Positions 31,942 through 39,494 of a DNA stretch of 64,000 bases are shown here, piece after piece. Where the stretch lies: contig DASWMJ010000003.1 of the NCBI GenBank assembly GCA_036399775.1, positions 1 to 64,000 on the forward strand, read 5' to 3'. A program made the position numbers and the translations under genes. This DNA comes from JADMIH01 sp036399775 (lineage in GTDB: Bacteria; Chloroflexota; Chloroflexia; QHBQ01; JADMIH01). Position 1 is the stretch's first letter, and the number at the start of each line of letters is the position of its first letter. A model generated the notes under the pieces. That model saw only the letters and a list, made by a program, of their open reading frames with translations, had not been told where the DNA came from and searched no databases.

Positions 31942-32811
31942 CTACTTGGCGAGCGCCTTGTCTATCTCAGCAGATAGCTCGTCCGCCGTCATAGCGGTTG
32001 TGCGTATAGATTCGGGCTGGCCGTCCTTCATCGTGTATGCGCCCGTCGGTATGGCCGACACGTTGCCCGCCTTGTCGAGTACGTAGATGGTCGGGTAAAA
32101 CATCACCCCGTACTCTGAGGCAGCTTTCACGTCCTTGTCGAAGAGCATCGGGAAGCTCACCTTGAACTCGTTCTTGAACCACACCATATCTTCCATAGTT
32201 ATGTCCTTGCTCCGGTCGCGCCCCTTATCCGTCGCGCTCACGCCCAGGAACTGCACGTCCTTGCCTGCGTACTTCGCGGCCACTTCGTTGAGCATAGGCG
32301 CGTCCGCCTGGCAGTGCGGGCACCAGGGGGCCATGAACTCCAACACCACCACCTTGCCCTTGTAATCGCTGAGCGAAACGTTCTTGTTGTCGGTATCGGG
32401 CAGCGTGAACGCAGGAACGGCCTGGCCTATGGGCACGGTATTGGCGGCGGGCTGGACAGGGGTGCTGCCGTCCGTGGGCACGCTGGCCGCAGGCAGATTG
32501 TTGTTATTGGCCCCAAGCGCCCCCCAGATTATAGCCCCCACCAGCGCCACCCCGGCGACCAGCAACGCTATGTCCAGTGGCCGCAACGTAAAGCCGCTTT
32601 TCTGGCGTGGCCGTGCTGCCGCCGCTGCTCGTGCAGATGCCGACTGCCTCACCGGCGCGCCACCCTGCGCCCCACGCGCTCCCCCCTTGACCGGCGCGCT
32701 ACCGCCCGGCCTACCGCTCCCCGCGCCTGGCCGCGCCCCATTACCCTCCACCCTGGGCCTCTCCACCTTAGCCGCTCCCGGCTGATTCTTCCGTACAGGT
32801 TGCTTGCTCAT
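31942..32811 (-). CDS. TlpA-like membrane-anchored thioredoxin
   Basis: 289 aa from ATG 32811 (GAGAGGA about 12 bases upstream; an ATG at 32823 is in frame). A basic, Gly/Pro/Ala-rich cytoplasmic N-terminus precedes one membrane helix (LDIALLVAGVALVGAIIWGA). An extracytoplasmic AhpC/TlpA thioredoxin domain follows (about 135-289), with the active site WCPHC in VLEFMAPWCPHCQADAPMLN and the cis-Pro region YGVMFYPTIYVLDKAG. It should reduce or oxidise exported proteins. The neighbour MauE/DoxX is the likely electron partner. CPHC rather than CPPC or CxxC variants suggests a DsbA-like potential, which is inference. Confidence 0.88.
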   Translation of the reverse strand: MSKQPVRKNQPGAAKVERPRVEGNGARPGAGSGRPGGSAPVKGGARGAQGGAPVRQSASARAAAAARPRQKSGFTLRPLDIALLVAGVALVGAIIWGALGANNNNLPAASVPTDGSTPVQPAANTVPIGQAVPAFTLPDTDNKNVSLSDYKGKVVVLEFMAPWCPHCQADAPMLNEVAAKYAGKDVQFLGVSATDKGRDRSKDITMEDMVWFKNEFKVSFPMLFDKDVKAASEYGVMFYPTIYVLDKAGNVSAIPTGAYTMKDGQPESIRTTAMTADELSAEIDKALAK

Positions 32812-32857
32812 CTTATAAAACATTCCTCTCTATCTAATAAGCTATCGTTAATAACCT

Positions 32858-32960
32858 ATCATCTGACCCCTGACCCCTGGCCACTCGCCACTCGCCACTC
32901 GCTACTGATCCCTGACCCCTAACCCCTAACCCCTGACCCCTGACCCCTGACCCCTAATCC
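32858..32960. repeat. Mixed heptamer arrays, TGACCCC and CCACTCG
   Basis: TGACCCC units, four CCACTCG/CTACTGA units, then about eight TGACCCC/TAACCCC units. The end of the array overlaps the pgk stop codon region. Confidence 0.85.
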
Positions 32961-34168
32961 CTGGTCATCAGCGCCGCCACCCCCGGCAACTCCCGGCCTT
33001 CCAGGAACTCCAGCGAAGCGCCGCCGCCCGTCGAGATATGCGTCACGCAATCCGCCAGCCCCATCTGCTCGATAGCCGCCACCGAATCGCCCCCACCTAC
33101 TATAGTCGTTGCGCCGTTACGGGTCGCGTCGCACACCGCCTGGGCTACGGCCAGCGTGCCGTGCGCGAAAGGCTCCATCTCGAACACGCCCATCGGCCCG
33201 TTCCACACCACCGTCTTTGCCTTCCTGATGGCCTCCCCGTAAGCCGCCGCAGTCTCCGGCCCTATATCGAGGATGCGCCGCCCTTCCTGCGTGATATATT
33301 CCGGCATGGCGCGCACGCCCGCCACCTGCGTCCGGGCCTCCGCGCTGAACTCCGAGGCGATAACCACGTCCCTGGGCAGCATTAGCTCCACGTTCTGAAG
33401 CTGCGCCCGCCCCGCAAGAGCCTCGGCGTCTTTTACGCGGTCCTCTTCTACCAGCGACTGCCCCACCGGGAAGCCCAGCGCCTTGAGGAAGGTATTCGCC
33501 ATGCCGCCGCCTATAATCAGCGTGTCCACTTTGCCCAGGAGGTTGCCTATCACGCCCATCTTGTCCGACACCTTCGCGCCGCCCAGGATAGCCACGAACG
33601 GCCTCTCAGGCGAAGCCAGTGCCGCGCCCATGATGCCGATCTCGCGCTTCATCAGCAGCCCCGCCACCGCAGGCAGCCGCCGCGCCACCGCCTCGGTAGA
33701 AGCATGCGCCCGGTGCGCCGACCCAAACGCGTCGTTCACGTAGAGGTCGCCCAGGGCCGCCAGCTCGTCCGCGAAAGCCCCGTCGTTGGCCTCCTCCTCA
33801 GCGTGGAAGCGCAGATTCTCCAGCAGCAACACCTCTCCTGGCTGCAACTGCTTCGCCGCCTCCCGCGTCTCCGGCCCAACACAATCGCCGGCAAAGGAAA
33901 CGGGCGTGCCGTCCAACAAGTCCTCCAAACGCGCAGCCGCCGGAGCGAGACTATACCCGGAGTTGCGCTTCCCCTTCGGCCTCCCCAGGTGCGACATCAA
34001 TATGACCGCCGCCCCCTTCTCAAGCAGGTATTGTATAGTAGGCAGCGAAGCCCGTATCCGGGTGTCGTCCGTAATGCGCATCTCCTCATCGAGCGGCACA
34101 TTAAAGTCAACCCTCACCAGCACCCGCTTCCCCACCACCTCCACATCCCGAACGCTCTTCTTATCCAT
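32954..34168 (-). CDS. pgk: Phosphoglycerate kinase
   Basis: 404 aa. ATG 34168 has AAAGG at the right distance; a GTG two codons earlier lies in the same site. It transfers phosphate from 1,3-bisphosphoglycerate to ADP. Signature RVLVRVDFNVPLDE, the substrate loop SHLGRPKGKR, hinge region AILGGAKVSDKMGVIGNLL, nucleotide site NGPMGVFE and the C-terminal GGGDSVAAI then STGGGASLEFLEG are all intact. It follows gap on the same strand after 138 bases that hold a composite repeat, so the two are probably still co-expressed. Confidence 0.97.
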   Translation of the reverse strand: MDKKSVRDVEVVGKRVLVRVDFNVPLDEEMRITDDTRIRASLPTIQYLLEKGAAVILMSHLGRPKGKRNSGYSLAPAAARLEDLLDGTPVSFAGDCVGPETREAAKQLQPGEVLLLENLRFHAEEEANDGAFADELAALGDLYVNDAFGSAHRAHASTEAVARRLPAVAGLLMKREIGIMGAALASPERPFVAILGGAKVSDKMGVIGNLLGKVDTLIIGGGMANTFLKALGFPVGQSLVEEDRVKDAEALAGRAQLQNVELMLPRDVVIASEFSAEARTQVAGVRAMPEYITQEGRRILDIGPETAAAYGEAIRKAKTVVWNGPMGVFEMEPFAHGTLAVAQAVCDATRNGATTIVGGGDSVAAIEQMGLADCVTHISTGGGASLEFLEGRELPGVAALMTRD

Positions 34169-34178
34169 ACTCACCTTT

Positions 34179-34310
34179 CGTCGTATTGCGTATTGCGTAT
34201 TGCGTATTGCGTAAAGCCAATAATATCCCTACAACTAACTCACGTAATCTTAGCGAACTTTGCGATTCTTCGCGTCTTTGCGGTTCCGTCTTACGCAGTA
34301 CGCAATACGA
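34179..34310. repeat. Composite element between gap and pgk
   Basis: CGTATTG heptamers (34179-34213) and their reverse complement (34291-34310) flank a core, CTTAGCGAACTTTGCGATTC then TTCGCGTCTTTGCGGTT (34248-34285). Same architecture as 24159-24297. Confidence 0.75.
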
Positions 34311-34312
34311 GT

Positions 34313-35326
34313 CTAAATCCCCTTCTCCGCCATATAGTTCGTCAGGTCAGCCACGCGGCACGAATAGCCCCACTCGTTGTCGTACCAGGCTATCACTTTC
34401 ACAAGGTTCTCGCCTATAACCATCGTGCTCAACCCATCAACTATCGCCGAGTGCGGGTCCCCCTTGAAATCCACGCTCACCAATGGCTCCTCCGTGTAGT
34501 CGAGGATATCCACCAGTTCGCCCTCGCTCGCTTCTATCAGCGCGCCGTTGATGTCCTGCACGGTGGCCGATCTCTCCGTCTGCGCCACGAAGTCAATTAT
34601 AGACACTGTTGGGGTGGGCACGCGCAACGCGAAGCCGTCGAACTTGCCCTTCAACTCAGGTATCACCAGGGCCACAGCGCGGGCAGCACCCGTAGTCGTC
34701 GGTATAATACTCAAGGCGGCTGCGCGGGCGCGGCGCAGGTCTTTGTGCGGCAGGTCGAGTATGTTCTGGTCGTTCGTGTAGGAGTGGACGGTCGTCACAA
34801 GCCCCTTCACGATGCCGAACTTCTCAAGGATTACCTTCGCCACCGGGGCAAGGCAGTTGGTCGTGCAAGATGCGTTGGAAACGATGGTATGCTCACGCGG
34901 GTCGTACCTCTCCTGGTTCACGCCCATCACTACGGTAATATCTTCACCCTTCGCGGGCGCGGTAATAATCACCTTCTTCGCGCCGCCTGTAATGTGCGCC
35001 CTCGCCTTGTCCGCGTCGGTGAACACGCCCGTCGACTCGATGACGATCTCAGCACCCAGGTCGCCCCAGGGCAGCTTCGACGGATCGCGCTCCGCGAACG
35101 TCCTGATCTCGTCGCCGTCAACCGTGATCGCCTCTTCCGTAGCCGACACGTCGCCGTCAAAGGGGCCGTAGTTGCTGTCGTACATGAGCAGGTGCGCCAG
35201 GGTATGGTTGTCGGTCAGGTCGTTGACCGCCACCACCTGTATATCGTCGGGATAGTAGTCGCGCAACGCCTTGAAGACCTGCCGCCCTACGCGGCCAAAC
35301 CCGTTGATGCCTACCTTCATTACCAT
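34313..35326 (-). CDS. gap: Glyceraldehyde-3-phosphate dehydrogenase (NAD)
   Basis: 337 aa, AAAGGAG before ATG 35326. It oxidises glyceraldehyde 3-phosphate to 1,3-bisphosphoglycerate. It has the Rossmann motif VGINGFGRVGRQVF and the NAD-selecting Asp in VVAVNDLTD. The catalytic Cys is in SNASCTTNCLAP and the catalytic His in TVHSYTNDQNILD. The phosphate-site TTTGAARAVALVIPELKGK and the terminal WYDNEWGYSCRVADL are also present. Complete and normal in length. Transcribed with yvcK upstream and pgk downstream. Confidence 0.97.
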   Translation of the reverse strand: MVMKVGINGFGRVGRQVFKALRDYYPDDIQVVAVNDLTDNHTLAHLLMYDSNYGPFDGDVSATEEAITVDGDEIRTFAERDPSKLPWGDLGAEIVIESTGVFTDADKARAHITGGAKKVIITAPAKGEDITVVMGVNQERYDPREHTIVSNASCTTNCLAPVAKVILEKFGIVKGLVTTVHSYTNDQNILDLPHKDLRRARAAALSIIPTTTGAARAVALVIPELKGKFDGFALRVPTPTVSIIDFVAQTERSATVQDINGALIEASEGELVDILDYTEEPLVSVDFKGDPHSAIVDGLSTMVIGENLVKVIAWYDNEWGYSCRVADLTNYMAEKGI

Positions 35327-35349
35327 CGCATTGTCTCCTTTCTACTTAG

Positions 35350-35465
35350 TGTTCAGGGGTCAGGGGCCAGGGATCAGGATTGATAAGTGCTCTGACCCCT
35401 AACCCTTGACCCCCAACTCCTCGTCCCCGACCTCTGATCCCTGATCCCTGATCCCTGATCCCTCG
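35350..35465. repeat. Inverted heptamer arrays reaching into yvcK
   Basis: GGGTCAG/GGGCCAG units (35352-35377) face CTGACCC/CTGATCC units (35391-35464). The latter continue into the 3' end of the yvcK reading frame. Confidence 0.75.
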
Positions 35466-36814
35466 TAGCGCCCATTCCCGTTTTGCGAGAAGCGTTCCCG
35501 GTCTTTTACCCTGCCGGGCGCGCCCTTGCCGCCTCTGTTCTCGTAGAGGCGCATAACTGCCTCGGACAGCTTCACGGGGTCGTGCCGGAGAGGGTTGTCG
35601 TCGCGCACCACGTCAGCCGGTATAAACTCAAGGTTGTGGAACCGCCTGGCTGCTACCGGGTCGAGCGTCACCATTGACACCCCCGCCTCCGGCTCTATCT
35701 GGTCGTCAACCGAGCGGTTGGAGTTGTAGAGCACATAGTTGAAAAGCCCCGTACCGATATGGTTGTGCAGGGCGCGAACGTGCTCAACCACCCCAAAGTT
35801 GTCCGTCTCGCCCGGCTGGGTAGCCACGTTGCAGATATACACTTTCACCGCCCTCGTATTCGACTTCACCGCACGCGCTATGTCGCCCACCAGCAACGGC
35901 GGCATGATGCTGGTGTAGAGCGAGCCGGGGCCGAGCACTATCACGTCTGCCCCGTATATCTCGGATAGCGCCTCCGGGTAGCCCGGCGCATGGGCGGGCT
36001 TCATAAATACGCGCTTGATGGGCGCGGGCGCTCGCGGGATGACCGACTCGCCCCGCACCGTCTCCCCGTTCTCCAACTCGGCGTACAACTCGATATCCAT
36101 CAGGGAAGCGGGCAGCACCTTGCCTCGCACCGCGAGGATGCGTGACGACTCTCGTATCGCGTTCTCGAAGCTGCCGGTCACACCGTTCATAGCCACGAGG
36201 AAGAGATTGCCGAAAGAGTGCCCCTCAAGCTCCCCGGCACCCTCGAACCTGTGCTGGAAAAGCTCAGACATGAGAGGCTCTACGTCGGAGAGGGCCACGA
36301 GATTGTTGCGGAAATCTCCAGGGGGCAAAATACCCAGATCGCGCCGCAGCCGCCCCGACGACCCGCCGTCGTCCACCACGTTCACAACGGCGGTGATGTT
36401 GTCCGTCACTTCCTTGAGTCCGCGCAGTAGATTGGGCATCCCGGTGCCCCCGCCTATAGCCACTATTCGAGGCCCATGGGCCATGCGCGCAGCCCTCAAC
36501 GGAGCCAGCACAGGCACCTCAACAACCCGCCCCCTGAGCGATGCCGAACGCGCTGCCCTGGTTATGCCCCGCGCCCCCACCAGCGCCAGCGCCAGCCCCA
36601 CCAGCCCCACCAGCAACTCCCGCGCCGGGTGCGGTATGAATTGCAAAGTAACGTAATAAAGAAAAGTAGTGCCGCTATTAGGCACAATATAAACCTTATA
36701 GAGGTTAGTCACCCCCATAGCCGTGCCGAGGCTCAAAATAGCCACGCCCACAGCAAGCACCAGGGTCCACTTCCTGAACCCATACCCGCTAGGTAGCCAC
36801 CTCTGCATGTTCAT
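35399..36814 (-). CDS. yvcK: YvcK/CofD-like gluconeogenesis factor, membrane-anchored
   Basis: 471 aa from ATG 36814 (AGAGG upstream); an ATG at 36829 comes from a heptamer array and lacks a site. YvcK proteins are needed for growth on gluconeogenic carbon and for cell-envelope assembly, and bind UDP-sugars. The domain (about 100-440) has VAIGGGTGMPNLLRGLKE, NVVDDGGSSGRLRRDLG, ALSDVEPLMSELFQHRF, GHSFGNLFL and VVVLGPGSLYTSIMPPLL-type blocks. Two membrane helices in residues 1-85 (WTLVLAVGVAILSLG, LLVGLVGLALALVGARG) are an addition to the Bacillus form. The last ~20 residues (GSGIRDQGSEVGDE) are encoded by CTGATCC heptamers, so the C-terminus was modified by repeat insertion. Confidence 0.92.
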   Translation of the reverse strand: MNMQRWLPSGYGFRKWTLVLAVGVAILSLGTAMGVTNLYKVYIVPNSGTTFLYYVTLQFIPHPARELLVGLVGLALALVGARGITRAARSASLRGRVVEVPVLAPLRAARMAHGPRIVAIGGGTGMPNLLRGLKEVTDNITAVVNVVDDGGSSGRLRRDLGILPPGDFRNNLVALSDVEPLMSELFQHRFEGAGELEGHSFGNLFLVAMNGVTGSFENAIRESSRILAVRGKVLPASLMDIELYAELENGETVRGESVIPRAPAPIKRVFMKPAHAPGYPEALSEIYGADVIVLGPGSLYTSIMPPLLVGDIARAVKSNTRAVKVYICNVATQPGETDNFGVVEHVRALHNHIGTGLFNYVLYNSNRSVDDQIEPEAGVSMVTLDPVAARRFHNLEFIPADVVRDDNPLRHDPVKLSEAVMRLYENRGGKGAPGRVKDRERFSQNGNGRYEGSGIRDQGSEVGDEELGVKG

Positions 36815-36827
36815 AGAGCCTCTATCC

Positions 36828-36927
36828 ATTGCGTATTGCGTAGTACGTATTTCGTATTCGGTGATAAGTGCGTGGTCACTCTAAAACTACCTTCAAACAT
36901 GTTACGCAATACGCAATACGTACTACG
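36828..36927. repeat. Inverted CGTATTG heptamer arrays
   Basis: Left array 36828-36860, right array in reverse complement 36904-36927, separated by about 45 unique bases including TCTAAAACTACCTTCAAACA. Confidence 0.75.
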
Positions 36928-36970
36928 ATTCTCGGCATGCAACCTGTATTATAACTGAACGCCATCGCCG

Positions 36971-38203
36971 CTACAACGAACGGCCTGCGGGCATGCCCGT
37001 TGCGGCTCGCACCCGTGTTGCTATCTCTTCGGCGGCAAGCTCGTCGCCGTTCCACGCCCCCAGCGCCACCAGCTTCACGCCCTGCTCCCTGGCGAGCGCG
37101 TTCATCTGCGCGGGCATGTCGTATAGCGTATTTACGCCGTCGGCTGGATAGGACGAGGGCATCCAGTACACCGACTTGCACCCCAACCCGACCAGCGAGC
37201 GCAACGCCTCGGCCACAACGGGCGGGTTACGCAGCCAACCTATCGCTATCCGGCGCTCGTCAAAGCCCGCCTCCGCCAGCGCCTGCCTGACCCTCTGCTG
37301 GAACTCCTCCTCCTGCTCGCGCCGCACCTCCGCCGGTTGCCCCTTCGCGGCATTTCCCCTCCCCGCCAGCAACAGCCCTATATCATGAGCGTGCGCGTCT
37401 ACGTGGGGTAACACTTCGAGCACCCGCCGCACGTAAATCTGCGGCAGCAGCGCCGAGTCGCTCAATGGGCCTACCTGCGCCATCTGCACCCCGTAGCTCT
37501 CCGGGTTGAGGCCCTCCAACACGTCCCCCAACCTTACGGCATCGGGCGGCTCCGTCACGCGCACATGCACCACGACGATCCTGCTAGCCCCATCCTCTAT
37601 CGCGTTGCATACCTGCTCCGCGTAGCCGGGCGCGTCAGTATAGAAAGCGCTGTATACCCGGTAGTTGCTCTCCAACCGCGCCTGCACCTGCTTGGCAAGC
37701 TCCGTCTGATACCCTCTGTAAGGGCTGCCCCCTATCGCCACGTATTTGCCCTTCAGGTCGCGCATGTAGAAGGGGCGCAACAAGAGAAGAGGAGCCTCCT
37801 GCGGGTCGTCCGTAAGCTCGAGCCGCCTGACCGCGCTCCTCACGTCGTACTCCGGCGGCTCGCCCTGCGAAAGGCATATCACCGCCGTGCGCCCCGTTTG
37901 CTGGCTCGGAGCATTCACCACCCGCTTGCGCCTCCCCGGCGACAGCACCGAAAAGGTAGTCAGCGAGTACCCCAGCGCGAACGACAGCACAAATAGTACC
38001 GCCCCATTAGTCAGGCCCGCCGCCACGTTCTCGATGAGTATCGCGGACACCCCCAAACCCGCCAGCGCGAGCACCATCATCCCCACCAGCATCAACGTAA
38101 TAAGCGTCTGTTGCCTGCGGTTAGCCATTAGGATCAGCGAAAGCATCCCCCCACTAGCCAACCCCATAAAAACAGTCAGCGCGATGCTGATATTTAGCAG
38201 CAA
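36971..38203 (-). CDS. Membrane protein with C-terminal ferrochelatase/CbiX-like domain
   Basis: 410 aa from TTG 38203 (GGGAGAAG upstream). The longer frame to 38260 reads through a heptamer array (LRFTFYVLRT) and is rejected. About four membrane helices occupy residues 1-100. The remainder is an alpha/beta chelatase-like domain in two halves: TAVICLSQGEPPEYDV, YMRDLKGKYVAIGGSPYRGY, SRIVVVHVRVTEPPDAV, then ERRIAIGWLRNPPVVAEAL, VGLGCKSVYWMPSSYPADG. It resembles ferrochelatase and class II chelatases (CbiX/SirB), but the canonical metal-binding His and Glu are not obvious. I call it chelatase-like only. It is the first gene of the cluster leading into yvcK-gap-pgk. Confidence 0.6.
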   Translation of the reverse strand: MLLNISIALTVFMGLASGGMLSLILMANRRQQTLITLMLVGMMVLALAGLGVSAILIENVAAGLTNGAVLFVLSFALGYSLTTFSVLSPGRRKRVVNAPSQQTGRTAVICLSQGEPPEYDVRSAVRRLELTDDPQEAPLLLLRPFYMRDLKGKYVAIGGSPYRGYQTELAKQVQARLESNYRVYSAFYTDAPGYAEQVCNAIEDGASRIVVVHVRVTEPPDAVRLGDVLEGLNPESYGVQMAQVGPLSDSALLPQIYVRRVLEVLPHVDAHAHDIGLLLAGRGNAAKGQPAEVRREQEEEFQQRVRQALAEAGFDERRIAIGWLRNPPVVAEALRSLVGLGCKSVYWMPSSYPADGVNTLYDMPAQMNALAREQGVKLVALGAWNGDELAAEEIATRVRAATGMPAGRSL

Positions 38204-38217
38204 GCCACTTCTCCCCT

Positions 38218-38258
38218 TGGTGCGTAAAACGTAAAACGTAAAACGTAAAACGTAAGGC
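38218..38258. repeat. Heptamer array, GTAAAAC
   Basis: Four or five GTAAAAC units directly upstream of the chelatase-like gene. In frame they read as an artificial LRFTFYVLR extension. Confidence 0.75.
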
Positions 38259-38308
38259 ATCTATGAAAGATATGCCTTGTAGGGAGAAGAAGTGCCAGGC
38301 CAGATCTT

Positions 38309-38418
38309 GTCATTCTGAGCGGAGCGAAGAATCTCGTCCCTCGCATACCCTCCTGCCCGGAGAACCTCCAATAAGCATCTACGCGAGGAGCGAGATTCTT
38401 CGCTCCGCTCAGAATGAC
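38309..38418. repeat. 110-bp palindromic element, copy 1
   Basis: Perfect 28-base arms beginning GTCATTCTGAGCGGAGCGAA and a ~54-base loop with CCCGGAGAACCTCCAATAAG. A second copy is at 54699-54800, sharing arms and parts of the loop (CCCTCGC...GCATCTA...GCGAGGAGCGAG). Closely similar sequences are widely dispersed in many bacterial genomes (from memory). Confidence 0.85.
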
Positions 38419-38673
38419 AGGGGATAGAGGGTTCGCTGCCGGATACAACATTCGCAACCTGCTCTAAATAGAACTACAGGGCCAAACACGGCCTGCAACC
38501 GCATAAGCTACCATAAGGCGCATCATGCATCATGCATCACGTTTCACGCCCCTCGTCCCGGCATTATATCACTTCCCCCGGCATTGGTGGCGAAACCCCT
38601 GAACCATGCCGCCGGAGGACCTGTATCTTATAGTGGACCTCAAACCTTGACTCGCAAAGGGGGCAAAACTATA

Positions 38674-39441
38674 ATGCCAACTATGAGCACGCGCTTACCC
38701 GCCGCATCTTCCGTACCGCGACACGACGGCACGCCCGTCCAGGGACTGCCGCGCATGAACTATTACCTGCCGGTGATCGTCACATTCCTGGCCTCAGTCT
38801 TCAGCTTCCTGCTGGTGGCCTTACTTATGACCTTCGCCATCTTCAACGTCATCACGCAGGTAGGGCGTATGGGGGCGGGCGACCAGGGCGGCTCTTTGCT
38901 GAGCACAGCCTTCTGCGGGCTGGCGGGCTTGGTGTGCGCCATCGGCACCGTTTACTTCTTCATAGCCGTCATCAAGGGATTCCGCGACATATTCAGCCCC
39001 ATCTACTACACGAGGGGCACAGTCGCCGATAAGCGCGTGCTGGGCGGACGCAGATCGGGCACGTGGCTGGGCGTCATCCCGCGCTATACCGGCCCCGACC
39101 TCGCCGAAGCCTCGGCCATCACAGAAGAGCAGCGATTCGCCTACCCCGACCGCTCCCAGGTGTTCGAGCCGCGCTTTAACCCAAAGAAGCCCGAACCCAC
39201 ATCCGCAGCCAGCTTAGGCGGTGGCTACCTGCCCGTAGACCGCATCTCCGCCTCCCGCAACATTGACCCCGCGGACCTTCCCCTGCGCGTCATCTTCCGC
39301 GTAGACCCCGTCTCTCACACCGTCCTTGAGCCTGACGAGGAGGTACTGCTCGCCCACACCCGCTACTTACAGCACATCTTCTACGTAGCCCACATCAAAG
39401 CAGGCGATTGGGAGTCCTACCCCAACAAGGCGCTCATCTGA
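38674..39441 (+). CDS. Hypothetical membrane protein, 255 aa
   Basis: ATG 38674 is preferred (AAAGGGGG upstream); the frame is open from 38584. Two membrane helices (YYLPVIVTFLASVFSFLLVA, STAFCGLAGLVCAIGTVYFF) in the N-terminal third. A cytoplasmic or external C-terminal region follows (TRGTVADKRVLGGRRSGTWL, VIFRVDPVSHTVLEPDEEVL, THTRYLQHIFYVAHIKAGDW-like end). I do not recognise the family. A conserved TRGTV-x-DKR segment is typical of proteins whose C-terminal part is a small beta domain. No operon partner: gltX is convergent. Confidence 0.6.
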   Translation: MPTMSTRLPAASSVPRHDGTPVQGLPRMNYYLPVIVTFLASVFSFLLVALLMTFAIFNVITQVGRMGAGDQGGSLLSTAFCGLAGLVCAIGTVYFFIAVIKGFRDIFSPIYYTRGTVADKRVLGGRRSGTWLGVIPRYTGPDLAEASAITEEQRFAYPDRSQVFEPRFNPKKPEPTSAASLGGGYLPVDRISASRNIDPADLPLRVIFRVDPVSHTVLEPDEEVLLAHTRYLQHIFYVAHIKAGDWESYPNKALI

Positions 39442-39442
39442 C

Positions 39443-39485
39443 ACCAGGGGTCAGGGGTTAGGGATCAGGGATTAGGGATTAGGGT
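39443..39485. repeat. Heptamer array, GGGGTCA/GGGATTA
   Basis: Six units between the membrane-protein stop and the gltX stop. No hairpin terminator was seen between these convergent genes. Confidence 0.8.
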
Positions 39486-39494
39486 CTTATTCAT

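Noticed and set aside
33704..35383. 559-codon open frame on the plus strand
   Set aside because: Antisense to gap and pgk, whose products are complete and fully conserved; composition is that of a shadow frame.
38204..38260. N-terminal extension LRFTFYVLRT of the chelatase-like gene
   Set aside because: Encoded by a GTAAAAC heptamer array; a TTG with a proper ribosome-binding site follows.
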